Positions 38,131 through 50,469 of a stretch of DNA of 64,000 nucleotides are shown piece after piece. The notes under the pieces are model-generated. The model worked only from the letters and a program-made list of their open reading frames with translations. It made no database searches and was not told the origin of the DNA. A program made the translations under genes and the position numbers. Source of the stretch: Pyrocephalus nanus (taxonomy: Eukaryota > Chordata > Aves > Passeriformes > Tyrannidae); contig CM076259.1 of the NCBI GenBank assembly GCA_038380795.1, positions 71,329,741 through 71,393,740 on the forward strand. Reading direction: 5' to 3'. Numbering within the stretch: the stretch's first letter is position 1; each line of letters begins with the position of its first letter.

Positions 38131-41100
38131 AGGAGAGTTCTGATTTATTGAGTTCATTAGTGCCTGAAAAGAAAGCTTTTTGATTCCTGTGTTTTATTAT
38201 TCTGCTTTCTAGTTTCAAACTACTATATAACTTCCCAAATTGCATTGGAAATTCTTCTTACATATGTACAAAAAAAAACAAAAACAAAAACTTTTGTTAC
38301 ACTTTTGTTTTTTCAACGTGACTACAGAAAGTGCACAGACAAACCTGGTCAAAATGAAAAACAAAACAGAAGAAAAGAAAATGGTCATACAAGAAAATAA
38401 GCGGCTTAAATTGTGTTCCAGTCTCACCCTGAAGCAAAATACACTTTTGTTAACGAAATCTTCTACCTCTGAGAAAGTGCAGCATTTGGTATTGTTATAC
38501 CAATTAAAGCACAGATCTACTCACGTAACTAATGGATTTTAGATTAGAATTCTGCAATCAAAAGCACATAGCTGCGTAGTTTAGAGAAAAATTGTAATCA
38601 ATATGCCTCTCTTGTCTGAAAGGAAGTCCAATTTTCCACACCACAGTACTAAAATTAATTCTCCTATGAGGATGATTCATAAAATGGATCCAGAAAAGAC
38701 ACACCTCCTCACCTTCAAAATTAAGCAACCAACAAAGTAAATAAACAAGTAAAGGTATCCATGAGGGCTGCACACATTGATTTTTCTTTGTATTTCCTTT
38801 CTGATTAATCAGTAGATTCTAACCATCCTTCAAATTCAGCATTTGCACTAAGTAAACACCTACTACTAAAATGAAATTGTTCCTGTAGAAATGAAAAGAA
38901 CAGCCAGCAGGGTTTGGAAAAGCAGGATCTACTTAAAAGAATTCATATCAAAATAGCAATTGATTTTACTTTTTATATCCCATGATTCCACTTTACAAAA
39001 GAAAACTATTATCTGAGAAGATGGATAGATTGTCAATAAATGTATCTTTTCTACATTAAGGTTGAGAAGGTTTTAATAATAATTAAGAGTATTTGAAAGC
39101 TAGCTCCTAGGAACACTTTTAAAATCAAAGACCTATTGTACCTGTTACTGTACTATTTTACAGAACAAAATTCTGAACAGAATCTGGGCACAGCAAATGC
39201 CTCAAGTCCCTTGAGAAAAACTTAATTCTAATTTTTTTAGTAATCACATCTGAAGTATAGGTGCTGGCTTAGAAGTATTTTTGCTGTTTTCTCTTGGGAA
39301 AATATTGCTTTTGCTACTTCTCATTTGTAGTAGTAATGTTTGCCTGTTTAACATTTAATTACAATATCTTAAATAAATTTTGAAAATGTTTTTTTAGCTA
39401 CATTCAATATTAAAAGTGTAATGCTTTCTATATTCATCTGTTTAATAAATTATTACAATTTATGAAATAATAATATTGAAGTAAAATGCACTGTACTCAA
39501 GCAGTATATTATCATGCAAAAAAGGATTTATTTTGGTTGAGTTGCCAAATATTTAACAAAAGCTTTTTCTTTAAGTTGCCTGTGAAACTTAAGCAACATT
39601 TAGAGCTTAGCAACATGCTGCATTTTGGTACTTTAATTATTTTACACTTAAGTTAAAGGAAAATATACATCTATAAAAAGTTTAAATTGAGATAACTTCT
39701 ATCTGAAATTAAAAGATTAAATTGTAGATTGCCTATTTTTCCCACTCATTTCCAATATGATTTGTGCTAAAGGGAGAGCATCATTCTGAAACATTTAAGA
39801 ATGTAAACACAGCAGAATAAGTAGAGTACGATGCACTACTAACTTAGCATGAAAAAGCCCCATTCTGATACAGATTTGACAAATATTTTTCCCTTATGCC
39901 CACTGAAAAGTAACCTTTTGGACAAAGTTATTTAATATTCTAAGAATCCAGACTTTTCTGCCTCTTCTAGATTTATGTAACCTGTATACCTGTTTTAATC
40001 ACCTTTATTACCTCAGGGCTAAGCAAACCACCTTACTTTCAAATGCAAAATTATAACATTTTAGTGAAGTTTGTGTCTACAGTAGCTACTGCTTCAGATT
40101 TTGTTGTAACAATGAAGTTCTGTTTGCACATAAATAATTACATCTGAGTCCCTAAAACATTGCACATGGCTTCTCTTATTTGAAAGTTTTCTATACATTA
40201 ATGGTTATAATTTAATTAAGTCTGTTTTCCAAGTTGTGTTTTTTTTTCTTTTTGTTATTTCAAAAGTAAATATTCATACCTGTTAAAAATTAAATGGAAG
40301 GAAGAGGAAAGGGAAGGGGGAGAAGGTCAAAGAGGGAGAAGTTAAAGTAGAGGGAGAAGAAAATTAGAAAGGGGAAGATAATGGGATGTGAGGGAGGCAA
40401 GAGAGGGAAGGAAAATAAAAGTAAAAAAGCAAAAAGAGAGAAAAAAAAAAAAAAACAAAACACATAAAAACCCCAAAAAGACAAAGAAGAAACTTGAGCT
40501 TGGATGGGGGATAAATTGAGGAGGAAGCTGAGAGATATTATTCCGGGAAAGTAAGATGCTCAGTGTGATAAATGGAGTTCTTCAATCAGTAACAATGCCA
40601 GCTGCACTACTAAATATTCACTTAGAACAGACATTCTGAAGTGAGCAAGTCAGTTTGGAATGCTAAACAACCCTACAGCTGCTTTCTGCCTTTCTTTCAC
40701 ATTAAAAATAATGTTTTCTTGAGAGAAAATTATTATTTCAGATGCCATTGTTTTCTATCATGAATTAAGCCATTTTTTATTTTCTATGGAAAGGTGAAGG
40801 GCTAAAAGTCTTTAGGTATTTCTCTACTAACAGAATCTACAACTGACAGTTGTGACTGGAAAGTGTTGCACCACAGGCATTTTTTGTCACATGCTGAGAG
40901 TTTCATATTTATTTATATGACACATTACTTTTCAAAGCCCACTTCATATGCTTTACCTGGCTTCTAATGCAGACTCCATAAGAGATTTATCAAACTGCCA
41001 GCTGAAAGAAGAAACTGGTCTTTATTTTGCTTGTCCCCTCTCTTATTCAGACAATCTGCAAGGCCCACACAGTATCTTCCAATCTTGTGAAGATCTTTAG

Positions 41101-42299
41101 GTGCTTGAATATTACTTGAAACTTGGATATATTTCTGTTGACTGTTAATGACTTACTGGCGTTTAGAAAATAATTTGTGAAATGGAATTCCAAATAATAT
41201 GATCAGTGAGTCCTAGACAGCAATGTCACTTGCAAACCACCTAGGGACCTTATTCAGTCATTTAAACGTAGTTTCCTAGCTCATCTGAGATGCCCTAAAA
41301 TTCACCCTCCATAAAGACACAGGTCTCCTATAGAAACTGTGTCCAATCTGCCAGTCTCTTGCAAGTATTCTGCAAAGACAGCATATTTCATAACAGTGGG
41401 CAAGTTGCTCTGATGGAAATTACAAAAATATGCTTCATATATATATCTAAGTGTATTATCTTTGTCTAAAATTGACATTCTTCAAAAAAATTATATTCAT
41501 GAAAAGAAGGGAACACATCCTGAAGGTCTGTCTGTGTACAAATACATGCAGAAGGATATCAGTACATATAGGTTTAATGGGGCTTCTGGAAGAGATTCTC
41601 TCATTTGAGTAGTACTGCAAAATTAAAGACCCTGTGTGCTTTTATGGAAAATCAAGTGTTGATATCATCAAGCCCCAGAAGTGTGTCTATACTAGCAGTA
41701 GAAGGAATAAAAGCATAGCAATTTCCAACTTGTAAATGTGGGATGTGCTTCAGTAAAAACAAACAGATGAATGGAAGTACACAATTTTGTTTTTTAAGAA
41801 GGAGCAGTCTTGAGGATGTAGTACTATATATTGGAACTGAAATCTGCCAATATCATTTCTGATTTATTTCAGCAATATTAATTAGACAGAAAATATCACT
41901 GCTGTTATTAAATTTTAGAATGCTCTGTCTTTTGAGAGAGAAGCTTCCTAGGGTCACCTCCCTCAAACAGTGCCATCTAAGTTCGGGAAAATGTCAGCAT
42001 GAGATCAGCATCCCTAATCTGCTGCATAAATTGAAGCATGTTTTTGGAGGACCAGGCATAAGTATGTTTTGTCCCAAACATTCTGATTGTTGTGACAAGA
42101 AAGTTGGGTTTGGAGGAGGGGGTCCCATGGAGGTGGGGCAGCTCTGCTCTGAGCCAGCTTCCTGCTCCACCTTGAGACTCATGCTGAGTCCTGTGTCCAT
42201 CCATCCCCTTCCCTCCCACCACCCTGACTCCCTTCCTGGAGAAGGGCTCAAAGGGCTAGCTGTGCATTTGTGAAAAAAACAGTGTGAAAAATCTAGTTT
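38131..42299. other. AT-rich spacer
   Basis: About 4.2 kb without recognised genes. Includes the polypurine tract at 40296-40455. The 117-codon frame at 41920-42273 is partly Pro/His/Ser-rich at its end and has no recognisable domain. Confidence 0.6.
40296..40455 (+). repeat. Polypurine (GA-rich) tract, 160 bp
   Basis: Roughly nine bases in ten are A or G over 160 bp, with repeated GGAAG, AGGGAGAAG and GGGGGAGAAGG words, ending in A15. Isolated T and C bases interrupt it. The minus-strand Phe/Leu/Ser/Pro frame over it is a composition artefact. Confidence 0.9.
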
Positions 42300-42877
42300 A
42301 CCCAAGAGGTGTGCACCAGGTTAACTGTAGAAAGAACCAGATTGGGCTCCCTCAGTCTTGTCCCTCTCTTTCCTTTCTTTGTCTCGCTATCACAGAATCA
42401 CAGAATATGCTGAATTACAAGGAACCTTCTACCCCAGCTCTGGATTATCCTGGAAACAGAACCAACATGGGATCTAAGGATTGATGATCTTCTTTCTTCT
42501 CCTTCTCTTTTTTTTTTCCCCACTTTTGTTTCTCTCCTCCCTTGCTTTGCCTGGGCAAAGCATCATATCCTACCCTGTACTCTGTACTGAAGTTGGAGTG
42601 TGGAGTGTGGAGCTCGTGGAAGCATGTTTTAGCTTGTGAGCCACCAGCACCTTTGAGAAATTTGTTGTTGGACTTGAGAGCTTGCTGAAGTGTACTGTAA
42701 AAATCAAGGGGGTTTTAGCCACCACATTTGAGTCTAAATAGTATACTTTTTGCCAGAGTTAAGGCGACTGTACAATAAAAGCAGAAAAGTTCTTTGACAC
42801 CAGTCTGGTATCTTTGGTCAGCCCAATGAGAATTTATACCAACTATTGATGGGTTGGAACACTCAGACATCACAACA
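42300..42877 (+). mobile_element. Possible LTR-type segment
   Basis: The right end (AGTTCTTTGACACCAGTCTG, GTATCTTTGGTCAGCCCAAT, GGGTTGGAACACTCAGACAT then CACAACA at 42877) resembles the end of an LTR family that I associate with songbirds, and ACAATAAAAGCAG at 42772 could be its polyadenylation signal. The left boundary is not found. A short CR1-tail-like word (TCACAGAATCACAGAATATG, 42391-42410) lies inside. No matching flanking 5-mers were seen, so this remains tentative. Confidence 0.35.
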
Positions 42878-44367
42878 GTACTTTTGTTTGCAATTCGTGT
42901 TTTTATGGGTTTGATAAATATTTATCCTTCTAGGAGAACCTTTTATCTACTGCATTGCCACTGCTGGTGACAATGCTGATATTCCTCATTTATAAGATAT
43001 GTACCATATAAAATTGGACACCCTATAAATCTCTGTTTCTGGAATAAAGTTTTATTCTTAAAAGCACTAAATATTCCCCTTGATGCACCAATAATTTCAG
43101 CATGGTTTCAGTGCTTGGATTTCCTCTGGGGCAGATTTTACCTATGAGGGAAATCTTACCTTCATAGCTGCCATAATTTGTTTTCTTTATATTTTTATTG
43201 CTGCTTTAATAACAGTAAAAAAGAAAAATAATAATAAAACTGTATTTTGACAGTGTCAGAGAAAAGATATCTTCAGTAATGTACCTTCAGAGTTGAGATG
43301 CTGGCAAGGTGACAGAAGAAAGCAAACATCACCACAGGCTGTGCTCTACCTGCTTTTTAGCTGGGCAGAAAACTGCAGCATATGGTATTTGTCTGACTCA
43401 ATTACCTTTGAATGGACTTTAAACAATTACATTAAATAATCATAGAAATAGATATTTAGACAGTTTCAGACATAGACATTGTCAGAAATTGCATATTGTT
43501 TATATTTGCCACCTTATTTCTACAAGGATGGATGCTAGAAAAGCAGTATGTGAAAATGGTCACATGGATTGCTGGATACCTTTAGACTGAAGGTAATCAC
43601 GATGCAAACAGTGTGTATCTAGCCCTGGTCACATATTTTTTAGACACTAAATGGAGCAATGTGCTTTTATTTTCTTCTCCTAAAACCTTTTGCTTTTGTA
43701 CATTTAAGAGGACAAGATCACATAATAAGCCAAATACATTTTATTAGTTTTGGGAGGCTGCTGTGCTTCATCCATTGTAACTGGACAAGGGCTACCTTTG
43801 CAGAAACAGGTAATGTAAACTAATAGAAGTTTTTTTTGTTATGCTAAATAAGTGAAAATGGGGACAAAACATCCCCACACAAGTATTCCAGCATTTTTGT
43901 TTCTTTGGGCCAGCTATAGGCTGTTTCTAAGCAGTGCAGCATTCGATGCATTCCCAAAAGTCAAACATGATGTCCCAAATCTTGTTCTGGATCCAAAGAA
44001 CACAACTTATAGATGAAGTTATGAATCCAGTGTTAGTCTAGTTAGTGTTTTAATAGCATAGAAGCCTGAATTATCTTATTGATACAGAAAATCCTCATTG
44101 ATGGCAGAGTGTAAAGGGCTCTATAATGAACGCCAACCTTCCTTCTGGTCTTGTGCAAACCAGGAGTATCGGTGTGTCCGCAGCAAGTGCAGACACCTCA
44201 GCCTGCTCATGGCTCTGGGGGTGCATCTTTTTCCATTCCCCCATCTGGCTACAGCCTGGGACCCCTTGGTGCACCCCCACACTGTGACAATATACTATCA
44301 TTCCCCTCTCCCCAGGGTCTGGCAGCTCCCAAAAGAGCTGCATGCAAACTTATGACACAAACCTTAC
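42878..44367. other. Spacer, AT-rich then mixed
   Basis: No recognised gene or repeat. From about 44090 the composition becomes more even; several overlapping frames (82-85 codons, both strands, 44095-44355) carry no recognisable domain. Confidence 0.55.
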
Positions 44368-44473
44368 CGTCCTTGATTTTGATGTAGTTCAAAGAACAGA
44401 TATCATTCAAGCAGTGAGTACTCTTTCCCACAACTTTTGTGGTCCCCAGTTCAGCCATTTATACTATATAACC
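44368..44473 (-). other. Weak candidate exon (first coding exon?)
   Basis: On the minus strand a strong pyrimidine stretch ending TTTTTTTTACAG (44474 up) precedes the segment, and GTAAGG (44362-44367) follows it, matching splice acceptor and donor consensus. Inside, an ATG at 44458 opens 30 codons (MAELGTTKVVGKSTHC…, ending IKIKDG) with an in-frame stop just upstream, so it could only be a first coding exon with some 5' untranslated sequence. I recognise no protein. Splice-like motifs are frequent by chance in AT-rich DNA, so this is a hint, not a gene call. Confidence 0.2.
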
Positions 44474-47099
44474 CTGTAAAAAAAAGAAAAATCAGGAAAA
44501 AGAAAAAATTAGGGCTATTTTTAAGAGATATAACTATAAAAAATGCTGCAGATCAGTAGACGTGTAAGGAGATAAACACACTCCTTTTTTATCCAGTACC
44601 AATGCAAAGGAGCCCAGGGCTCTGACAACACAACCAGCAAGATCAGTTTGCTGAACTCCTGGTGGATCCATCTAGTTTGATATCTTTGGCACTTTGCGGC
44701 ACTATACTGTAGCCTGCACATCCCACTGTGTTAACAAGATAGAAACCGGTTGATGATTCTTCCTGTTACTTATTAGGGCAATAAAGGTGTCAGCTGATGT
44801 GCACTGTGGCGGCATGACCATCTGTTCAGGAGTAAACAAGTCACTTGAACACTGGAATAAGCATCGAGAAGCTTCTTTGTGTTACGACTTCTGCAGTAAA
44901 CCCTGCCACACAAAATGTAGTCACTATTTCAGACATTTCAAGATAACAGGCTGGCAACTGCTTCATTTATCCTGAATTTACCTGCATACAATCACATCCT
45001 TAAGCAACTGTGTGTTTTGTAAGAGAAAGGCTGCTGATTCCGCTGGACAAACTCCTTCACAGATGGCACATGTTTAGCTACATTTATGCAGTTGATTGCC
45101 CCAGGATAAATTTTGTGCCAGCACACTTGCTCCCTGAGGATGTGTTTTTATTTTTCTGGGTAGCTCTTGGAAACTGGTGTTACTTACTCTGTGATCAAAG
45201 GCTTGAGGAACTGACTAGGCTTCATGGTGTTCCTTGAATGTTGTAGAATGTAAGAGCTGTAAAAAATTGCTATGGGTTATTATGACAGTGTTTTTTATAC
45301 ATCTGAAACAAACAGAAAACAGCTTTCCTGTTTTTACAAAATTCTGTGGGTTCAATTTTTTTTCTCTGTAAATTATAAAAAAACCTCAAATTTTATTGGA
45401 TTTTTACAATGTATGTAAAATAATTACTGTTAATAAAAAAGAATTCATTTAGGTAAAAGATGATCAATTATGTTTAATTCTACTCTTCCTATAATGTGAA
45501 CTACATTTCACAGAAGAAAATAATTTTAAAATTGAGCCATCAAAATGTTCTGTTCCATTTCAAAAGGGAACATACTGACATTGAAATGCTCCACTTAAAG
45601 AAATTATCAAAATACTCATTTATCCTAAAACACATTTGGCACAAGTAACTGTTAATAAATTCTTTTGTAACTTTCCTAGACTTTCACTGTAGTCACAGAC
45701 TACTTATTTTAAATGTAAAACTTATCTTTAATTTGAATATTCTGTACACACAGTTTGTCCACCTAGATAAAGATTTTCTGTTTTCCTAGGCTGTGTTTTG
45801 GCTCAATACCTTTTTATTTCCTGACAGGCACAAAAATCTGCATCCAGTCTGGATTCAGATGTGGTATTTATTATTTATTTCAGATAGCATTGCAAGGATT
45901 CATGATAGGGCAGAATTATGGTTTGACTGTCCATATTCCCACATCTTCCTCTCCCCCTCTATCTTAAGCTCATTGTTAACTCTGAAACTTATGGGCCTGC
46001 AACTACAAGTGAAGACTTACTTATTTTAGCCATGGAGGACATAATGGGGCAACTACTAGCTTGAGCAACCAGTACCTTCAATGATTCCTGCAATAACTCT
46101 TTTACAAGTACATACTTTACAAGTATGCATGTTTGGAACATATTCATTCTTAATTTCCTGTTAAAGTACCTTTTTTTTGGAAGAGGGGAGGGGGGAAGAA
46201 ATTAAGTTTTTTGATTTTGAAACCAAAGTATTATAAAAAATAAATTATGACATATTAGTAAGGGTTTAAAATTATTGCTTAGTCATAGTCTTTCTAGAAA
46301 ATTATTGCTGTTATGTTTTGTCTCTATAGTTTTCCTTGCTACTTTCCTATCTGAATACAATGCCATATTCTAAGTTGTACAGGGTATATAGTTTTGATGC
46401 CTAGAACTTGTTCCTTCTGTATCATTCCTTTCCTTTCCATGTCCCTGTTCACCAGTCTTCACCTCACACTATGACTACACAAACACAGTCCTCACAAATT
46501 CCTCTAGCTTCTTAAGGCTACTGCATCTTGAAAGTCAGAAGAAGGTGGAGATTGAATCTGCTAGTAGTGACAGTGGATTCTTTTAGTCTGGAAGCACTAC
46601 AATCTCCTGTTTCACATTGCAGTGTCACTATGACTCCCTCAACAATCCCTTTTTTTTTTTTTTTTTTTTTTCACCGACATTTCTCACAGCTTTTCTGGTG
46701 TTAATGGCAGCCCGAACATACTGGAAGTGCAGGGCAGGAGGGGGAAAATTCCCTAGTAAGTCTGAGATATTTATTTTCATAGAAGAAGACATAGTAAGAT
46801 ATATTGAAGTATACTTTATTTATTATGTATTTTCATCGAAGTTAGATACCCCTTTCTTTTCTAATTCTCTTACTTTATGTGCAATATTTTGAGATGATAG
46901 AGTACTAAATCTATAATATCTCTCTTCACAGGTAAAAATTGAAATATGACTGCTCCCTGCCTCCTTCTCTACTCCACTTCTGAAATGGTCTGCATAGAAA
47001 TGGGGAAGAGGCAAAGATCTTTTACTTCAGTTGTATTTTTTCATTGCTTAGTTTCCTCTCTGCTTTCAAAAGCCTAGAGCACAGACAAAGCTAGACAAA
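44474..47099. other. Mixed then AT-rich spacer
   Basis: 44500-45240 is less AT-rich than average, with frames of 62-75 codons on the plus strand (44787-44975, Cys/His-rich; 45010-45237) that I cannot assign. The Cys/His spacing does not fit a zinc-finger pattern that I know. 45240-47099 is AT-rich and featureless apart from a T22 run (46650-46671). Confidence 0.55.
46650..46671 (+). repeat. T22 homopolymer
   Basis: 22 consecutive T. No retroposed body recognised beside it. Confidence 0.9.
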
Positions 47100-47635
47100 G
47101 GAGGTGATTGTACCACTCTGCTCTGCTCTGGTGTGGCCTCACCTCAAGTACTGTGTGCAGTTTTGGGCACCACAATATAAAAAAGACATTAAGCTATTAG
47201 AGAGCATTCAAAGGAGGGCCATGAGGATGGTGAAGGGTCTGGAGGGGAAGCCGTATGAGGAGCAGCTGAGGTCATTCGGTTTGTTCAGCCTGGAGAAGAG
47301 GAGACCTCATTGTGGTCTTCAGTATCCTCTTGAAGGGAAGCAGAGGGGAAGATACTGATCTCTACAGCCTCATGACAAGTGACAGGTCTCAAGGAAACAT
47401 CATGAAGATGAGTTGAAGGAGGTTTAGGCTGGATATCAGGAAAATGTTTTACGGCTGGAGTGTGTTTAAGCACTGGAACAGGTTCCCCAGAGAAGCGGTC
47501 ACAGCAGCATTTGGACAGTGTTCTCAGACACAGGCACTTAGTGTGATTCTTGGAGTGTCCTGTGCAGGGACAGCAGTTGGACTCAATGAACCTGATGAAT
47601 CCCTTTCAAGTCAAAATATTCTACGATTTTATGAC
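47100..47635 (+). mobile_element. CR1 LINE, 5'-truncated, 3' end complete
   Basis: Begins in the late ORF2 region (frame 47104-47358 reads [20 protein letters not shown] then [20 protein letters not shown]) and runs to the tail ATTCTACGATTTTATGA at 47618-47634. The coding part is interrupted after about 85 codons, and the C-terminal [12 protein letters not shown] block is followed by frameshifts. 5'-truncated to 536 bp. Confidence 0.93.
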
Positions 47636-49439
47636 TCCTGTTCAAAAGCTGAACAGGAAAATTTTCAGGAACAGGAAGGACAATGTGAATTCTGATTTTA
47701 ATTCTAAAAGTAAAATTTCAATAATGAAAGATATAATTTTGTTTTCCAATTCAATTTGCCCATCTCTTAAGAAAAGATAATTAATTTTTCAAATAATAAC
47801 TCCATTTGTGATTCCTTCTCTCCTAACTTTTCCTTCCCATTCTCTCTGTAACTGTTTTTTTCAGTCCCAGTGTGAATAAATAGATAAAAGAAGCAAGGAT
47901 AGAAATACAATTTGACAACTTTCAGTTTCACATTTGGAAACAGAAATAGTAAATTTCATTTTGCATGGTGATGAAACATTGTCAGAGATTCTTCGTTCTC
48001 ATAGATTGACAAAAAGCCAATAGGAGCAGTCCATGATGAGGTGATTTTAAGTATTTCTAAGGAATACAGGAGCTTCCATTAAGTTATGGCTGTTTTAAGT
48101 TTGTAGCAACAGAAATATGATCAACAGTGAGCTAAATCCTTACCTTTGTAAATCTATGTCATTCTATTGATAGGGGTGTGACATTACACTTGGCTGCAGC
48201 AATTTTAGTGCTTCTCCAGTCTGAAATGTTGTGAGTCCATTGAAAATTAAGTCAGTGAGGGAATAAGCCAGTACCTTATTTGAGTTGTTTTTTATTCATT
48301 TGTTTACTTGTTGTTAGGTGTTTTTCTCCATCTATTCCAAGACTACCATTTTCTTTTAGTGATAGAGCCTCACACAACTCTTGAGCAAAAAGACAGACAG
48401 CATTGGCCACTGCAACAAGATTACAGGCTACAATGAAAAAATATTGGATTGCAGATAGCATAAATTAGAAGTGCTGCTAATTTTGTGTGGCATTCACTCA
48501 GTGTTATGATAAACAATGAACAGCTCTACCTCTGCCAGAATTGGTGTGTTCTCAACTGCTAAAGAACTTTCATATACACTTCCGAATGTTTTAGATCAGT
48601 TAGAGTGTTTGAAATGATGCTACATAAAATCTATACCATTAGGCTAATATACCAATACTTTTGAAAGAGGTATAGAATAGCAGTTCAAACTGAATATTCA
48701 GACATTGTTTCTGCGCAATAGTTACGGCCTAGAAATTATTTCTGTGTGAATAATGGCCCCTGTGGCCATGAGAGTTGTTTCTAATTGCTTCACATCATTT
48801 TTACTCTTACAGTATGGTAATTGTATAGTCTACCTCTTAAAAAAACTGCTTAAATGCATTATTGTAAAATATATGTATTCTTGTTACTTTTTCTGTAGAA
48901 AGCTGAGGACTTTTTTTTTACGTTATTTTATTTTTTTAATTCTTGGCCATCTATTCAAGTTATAAGAATATACTTGTTCGTATGTCAAAATAAGTGTGAA
49001 GAATAGATTTACGTGTCATACAGTTTGGCCTTTCAGTTAGTCATGAACCACTGGTGTGATTAAGACAGGTGTATGTGAGTAGTAAGTAAGGAAAGTCCAA
49101 AGATTTGCACATAGCCTTTTATGAGCTGATTTCAAGCAGGTGAAGATCCAGTTCAGCACATGAAATCACAAACTGTGAGGTATATTTCTCATATATTCTT
49201 ATACCTTCTCTCTTCTTTGCAACATGAACTGTCAGTATTTGCATACACACAGTCATCATTTGTCTAATGATAGCTCATGTAAGAATACATATATAAAAAG
49301 AAAGCAAATATAGGGTAAGATAGCTAAGACAGCATTAGCATGATTTTATTTTAGATAGTGAAAAATAAGAACAAAACTAAAGACAAATTCCCTCCTTCGC
49401 ACTTCTTCCCATATCAACTTCACTCCTGACTCATTTACG
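47636..49439. other. AT-rich spacer
   Basis: No recognised gene or transposon apart from the weak exon candidate at 48308-48427. Confidence 0.6.
48308..48427 (-). other. Weak candidate internal exon
   Basis: On the minus strand ATATTTTTTCATTGTAG precedes and GTAAAC (48302-48307) follows a 120-base segment. It is open in one frame and reads CNLVAVANAVCLFAQELCEA then LSLKENGSLGIDGEKHLTT. The length is a multiple of three. The composition looks more protein-like than the neighbouring AT-driven frames, but I recognise no family and have no neighbouring exon in a compatible phase. Confidence 0.17.
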
Positions 49440-50199
49440 TCCTCCCTCTCCCCTGAGCAGTGTAGCGGGGGCTGGGAATGAGGGTTATGGTCAGTTCATC
49501 ACATTTTTTTTTTTTTTTTTGCTGCTTCTTCCTCTTCACACTCTTTTCCTTTCTCCAGGGTGACATCCCACCCACAGGAAACAGTCCTCCACGAACTTCC
49601 GCACCATGAGTCCCTCCCACAGACTACAGTTCTTCATTAACTGCTCCAGCATGGGTTCTTTCCATGTGGTAGAGTTCTTCAGGAATAGACTGGTCCAGTG
49701 CGGGTCCCCAAAGTCTTCCCAGGTCCTGAAAGGACACCTGCTCTGGTTTCTCCATAGGGTCACAGTGTTCTTCGGGCACATGTACCTGCTCCATCATGTG
49801 GTCTTCCATGGGCTGCAAGTGGGTATCTGCTCCATCATGGACCTCCACGAATGACAGCTGAACAGCCTGCCTTACCATAGTCTGCTCCATGGGCTGCAGG
49901 GGAATATCTGCTCTGACTCCTGCAGCATCTCTTCCCCAGCCTTTTTCCCTGACCTTGGTGCCTGCAGGACCATTTCTCTCAAATTCTCTCACTGCTTTCT
50001 CCATTTTTTTTACCCTTTCTAAATATGTTATCATAGAGGCACTACCAACACTATTAATGGGCTCATCTTTTACCAGCAGTAGAGCTGTCTTGGAGCCAGG
50101 TGGAACTTGTCTGACATGGGGGCAGCTTCTGATGTCTTCTCACAAAAGCCGTTCTTATAGCCTCTGCACTACCAAAAGCTTTGCCATGGAAATTATGTA
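49440..50199 (-). mobile_element. LTR, truncated (family of 11655-12742)
   Basis: The plus strand contains, reversed, the landmarks of the LTR at 11655: GGGTTATGGTCAGTT (49482), CTCCATGGGCTGCAGGGGAA and ATCTGCTCTGACTCC (49887-49922), a CTGACCTTGGTGCCTGCAGG block, TCTAAATATGTTATC (TATA-like region, 50018), GGGGGCAGCTTCTGATGTCT and finally ACCAAAAGCTTTGCCATGG (50171) near its minus-strand start. The last 250 or so bases of the LTR (those with CAGCCAGGG...CCCACTACA in the other copy) are missing at the low end, and a T17 run (49504-49520) interrupts it. Frames of 81-136 codons inside are fortuitous. Confidence 0.7.
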
Positions 50200-50469
50200 A
50201 GTTTAGCAAAAATAATTTCCTACACAAAAGTCAAAATAAGATCATAGCAGCAACAAAGATGGACAAGTTACACACATTTCACCCCTTGCCTGTTCATTAT
50301 GATCAAAAAGAGAAAAAAAGTCCCCACAACTATTCTGCGCTCTGGGAATGTTCAATTTGTGTTCTGCATGTTACCTCTCCCAGTTTCTGTTCTTGTCTCA
50401 AATTTTCAACGTGGTCACCTTTGAATGGCTATCAGGTGCCCAAGAAGCCACTTTATGACTCTCCTCCTG

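Noticed and set aside
40290..40484. Phe/Leu/Pro-rich minus-strand frame looking like membrane segments
   Set aside because: Translation of the polypurine tract; low-complexity artefact. The same holds for the frames at 11160-11506, 14537-14831, 33431-33737 and 60640-60912.
44787..44975. Cys/His-rich 62-codon frame, considered as a zinc-finger fragment
   Set aside because: The spacing of Cys and His does not fit any finger type I know, and there are no neighbouring repeats or flanking coding sequence.
49435..50034. Frames of up to 136 codons considered as a viral protein remnant
   Set aside because: They fall inside the LTR at 49440-50199, overlap on both strands and contain no gag, pol or env motif.
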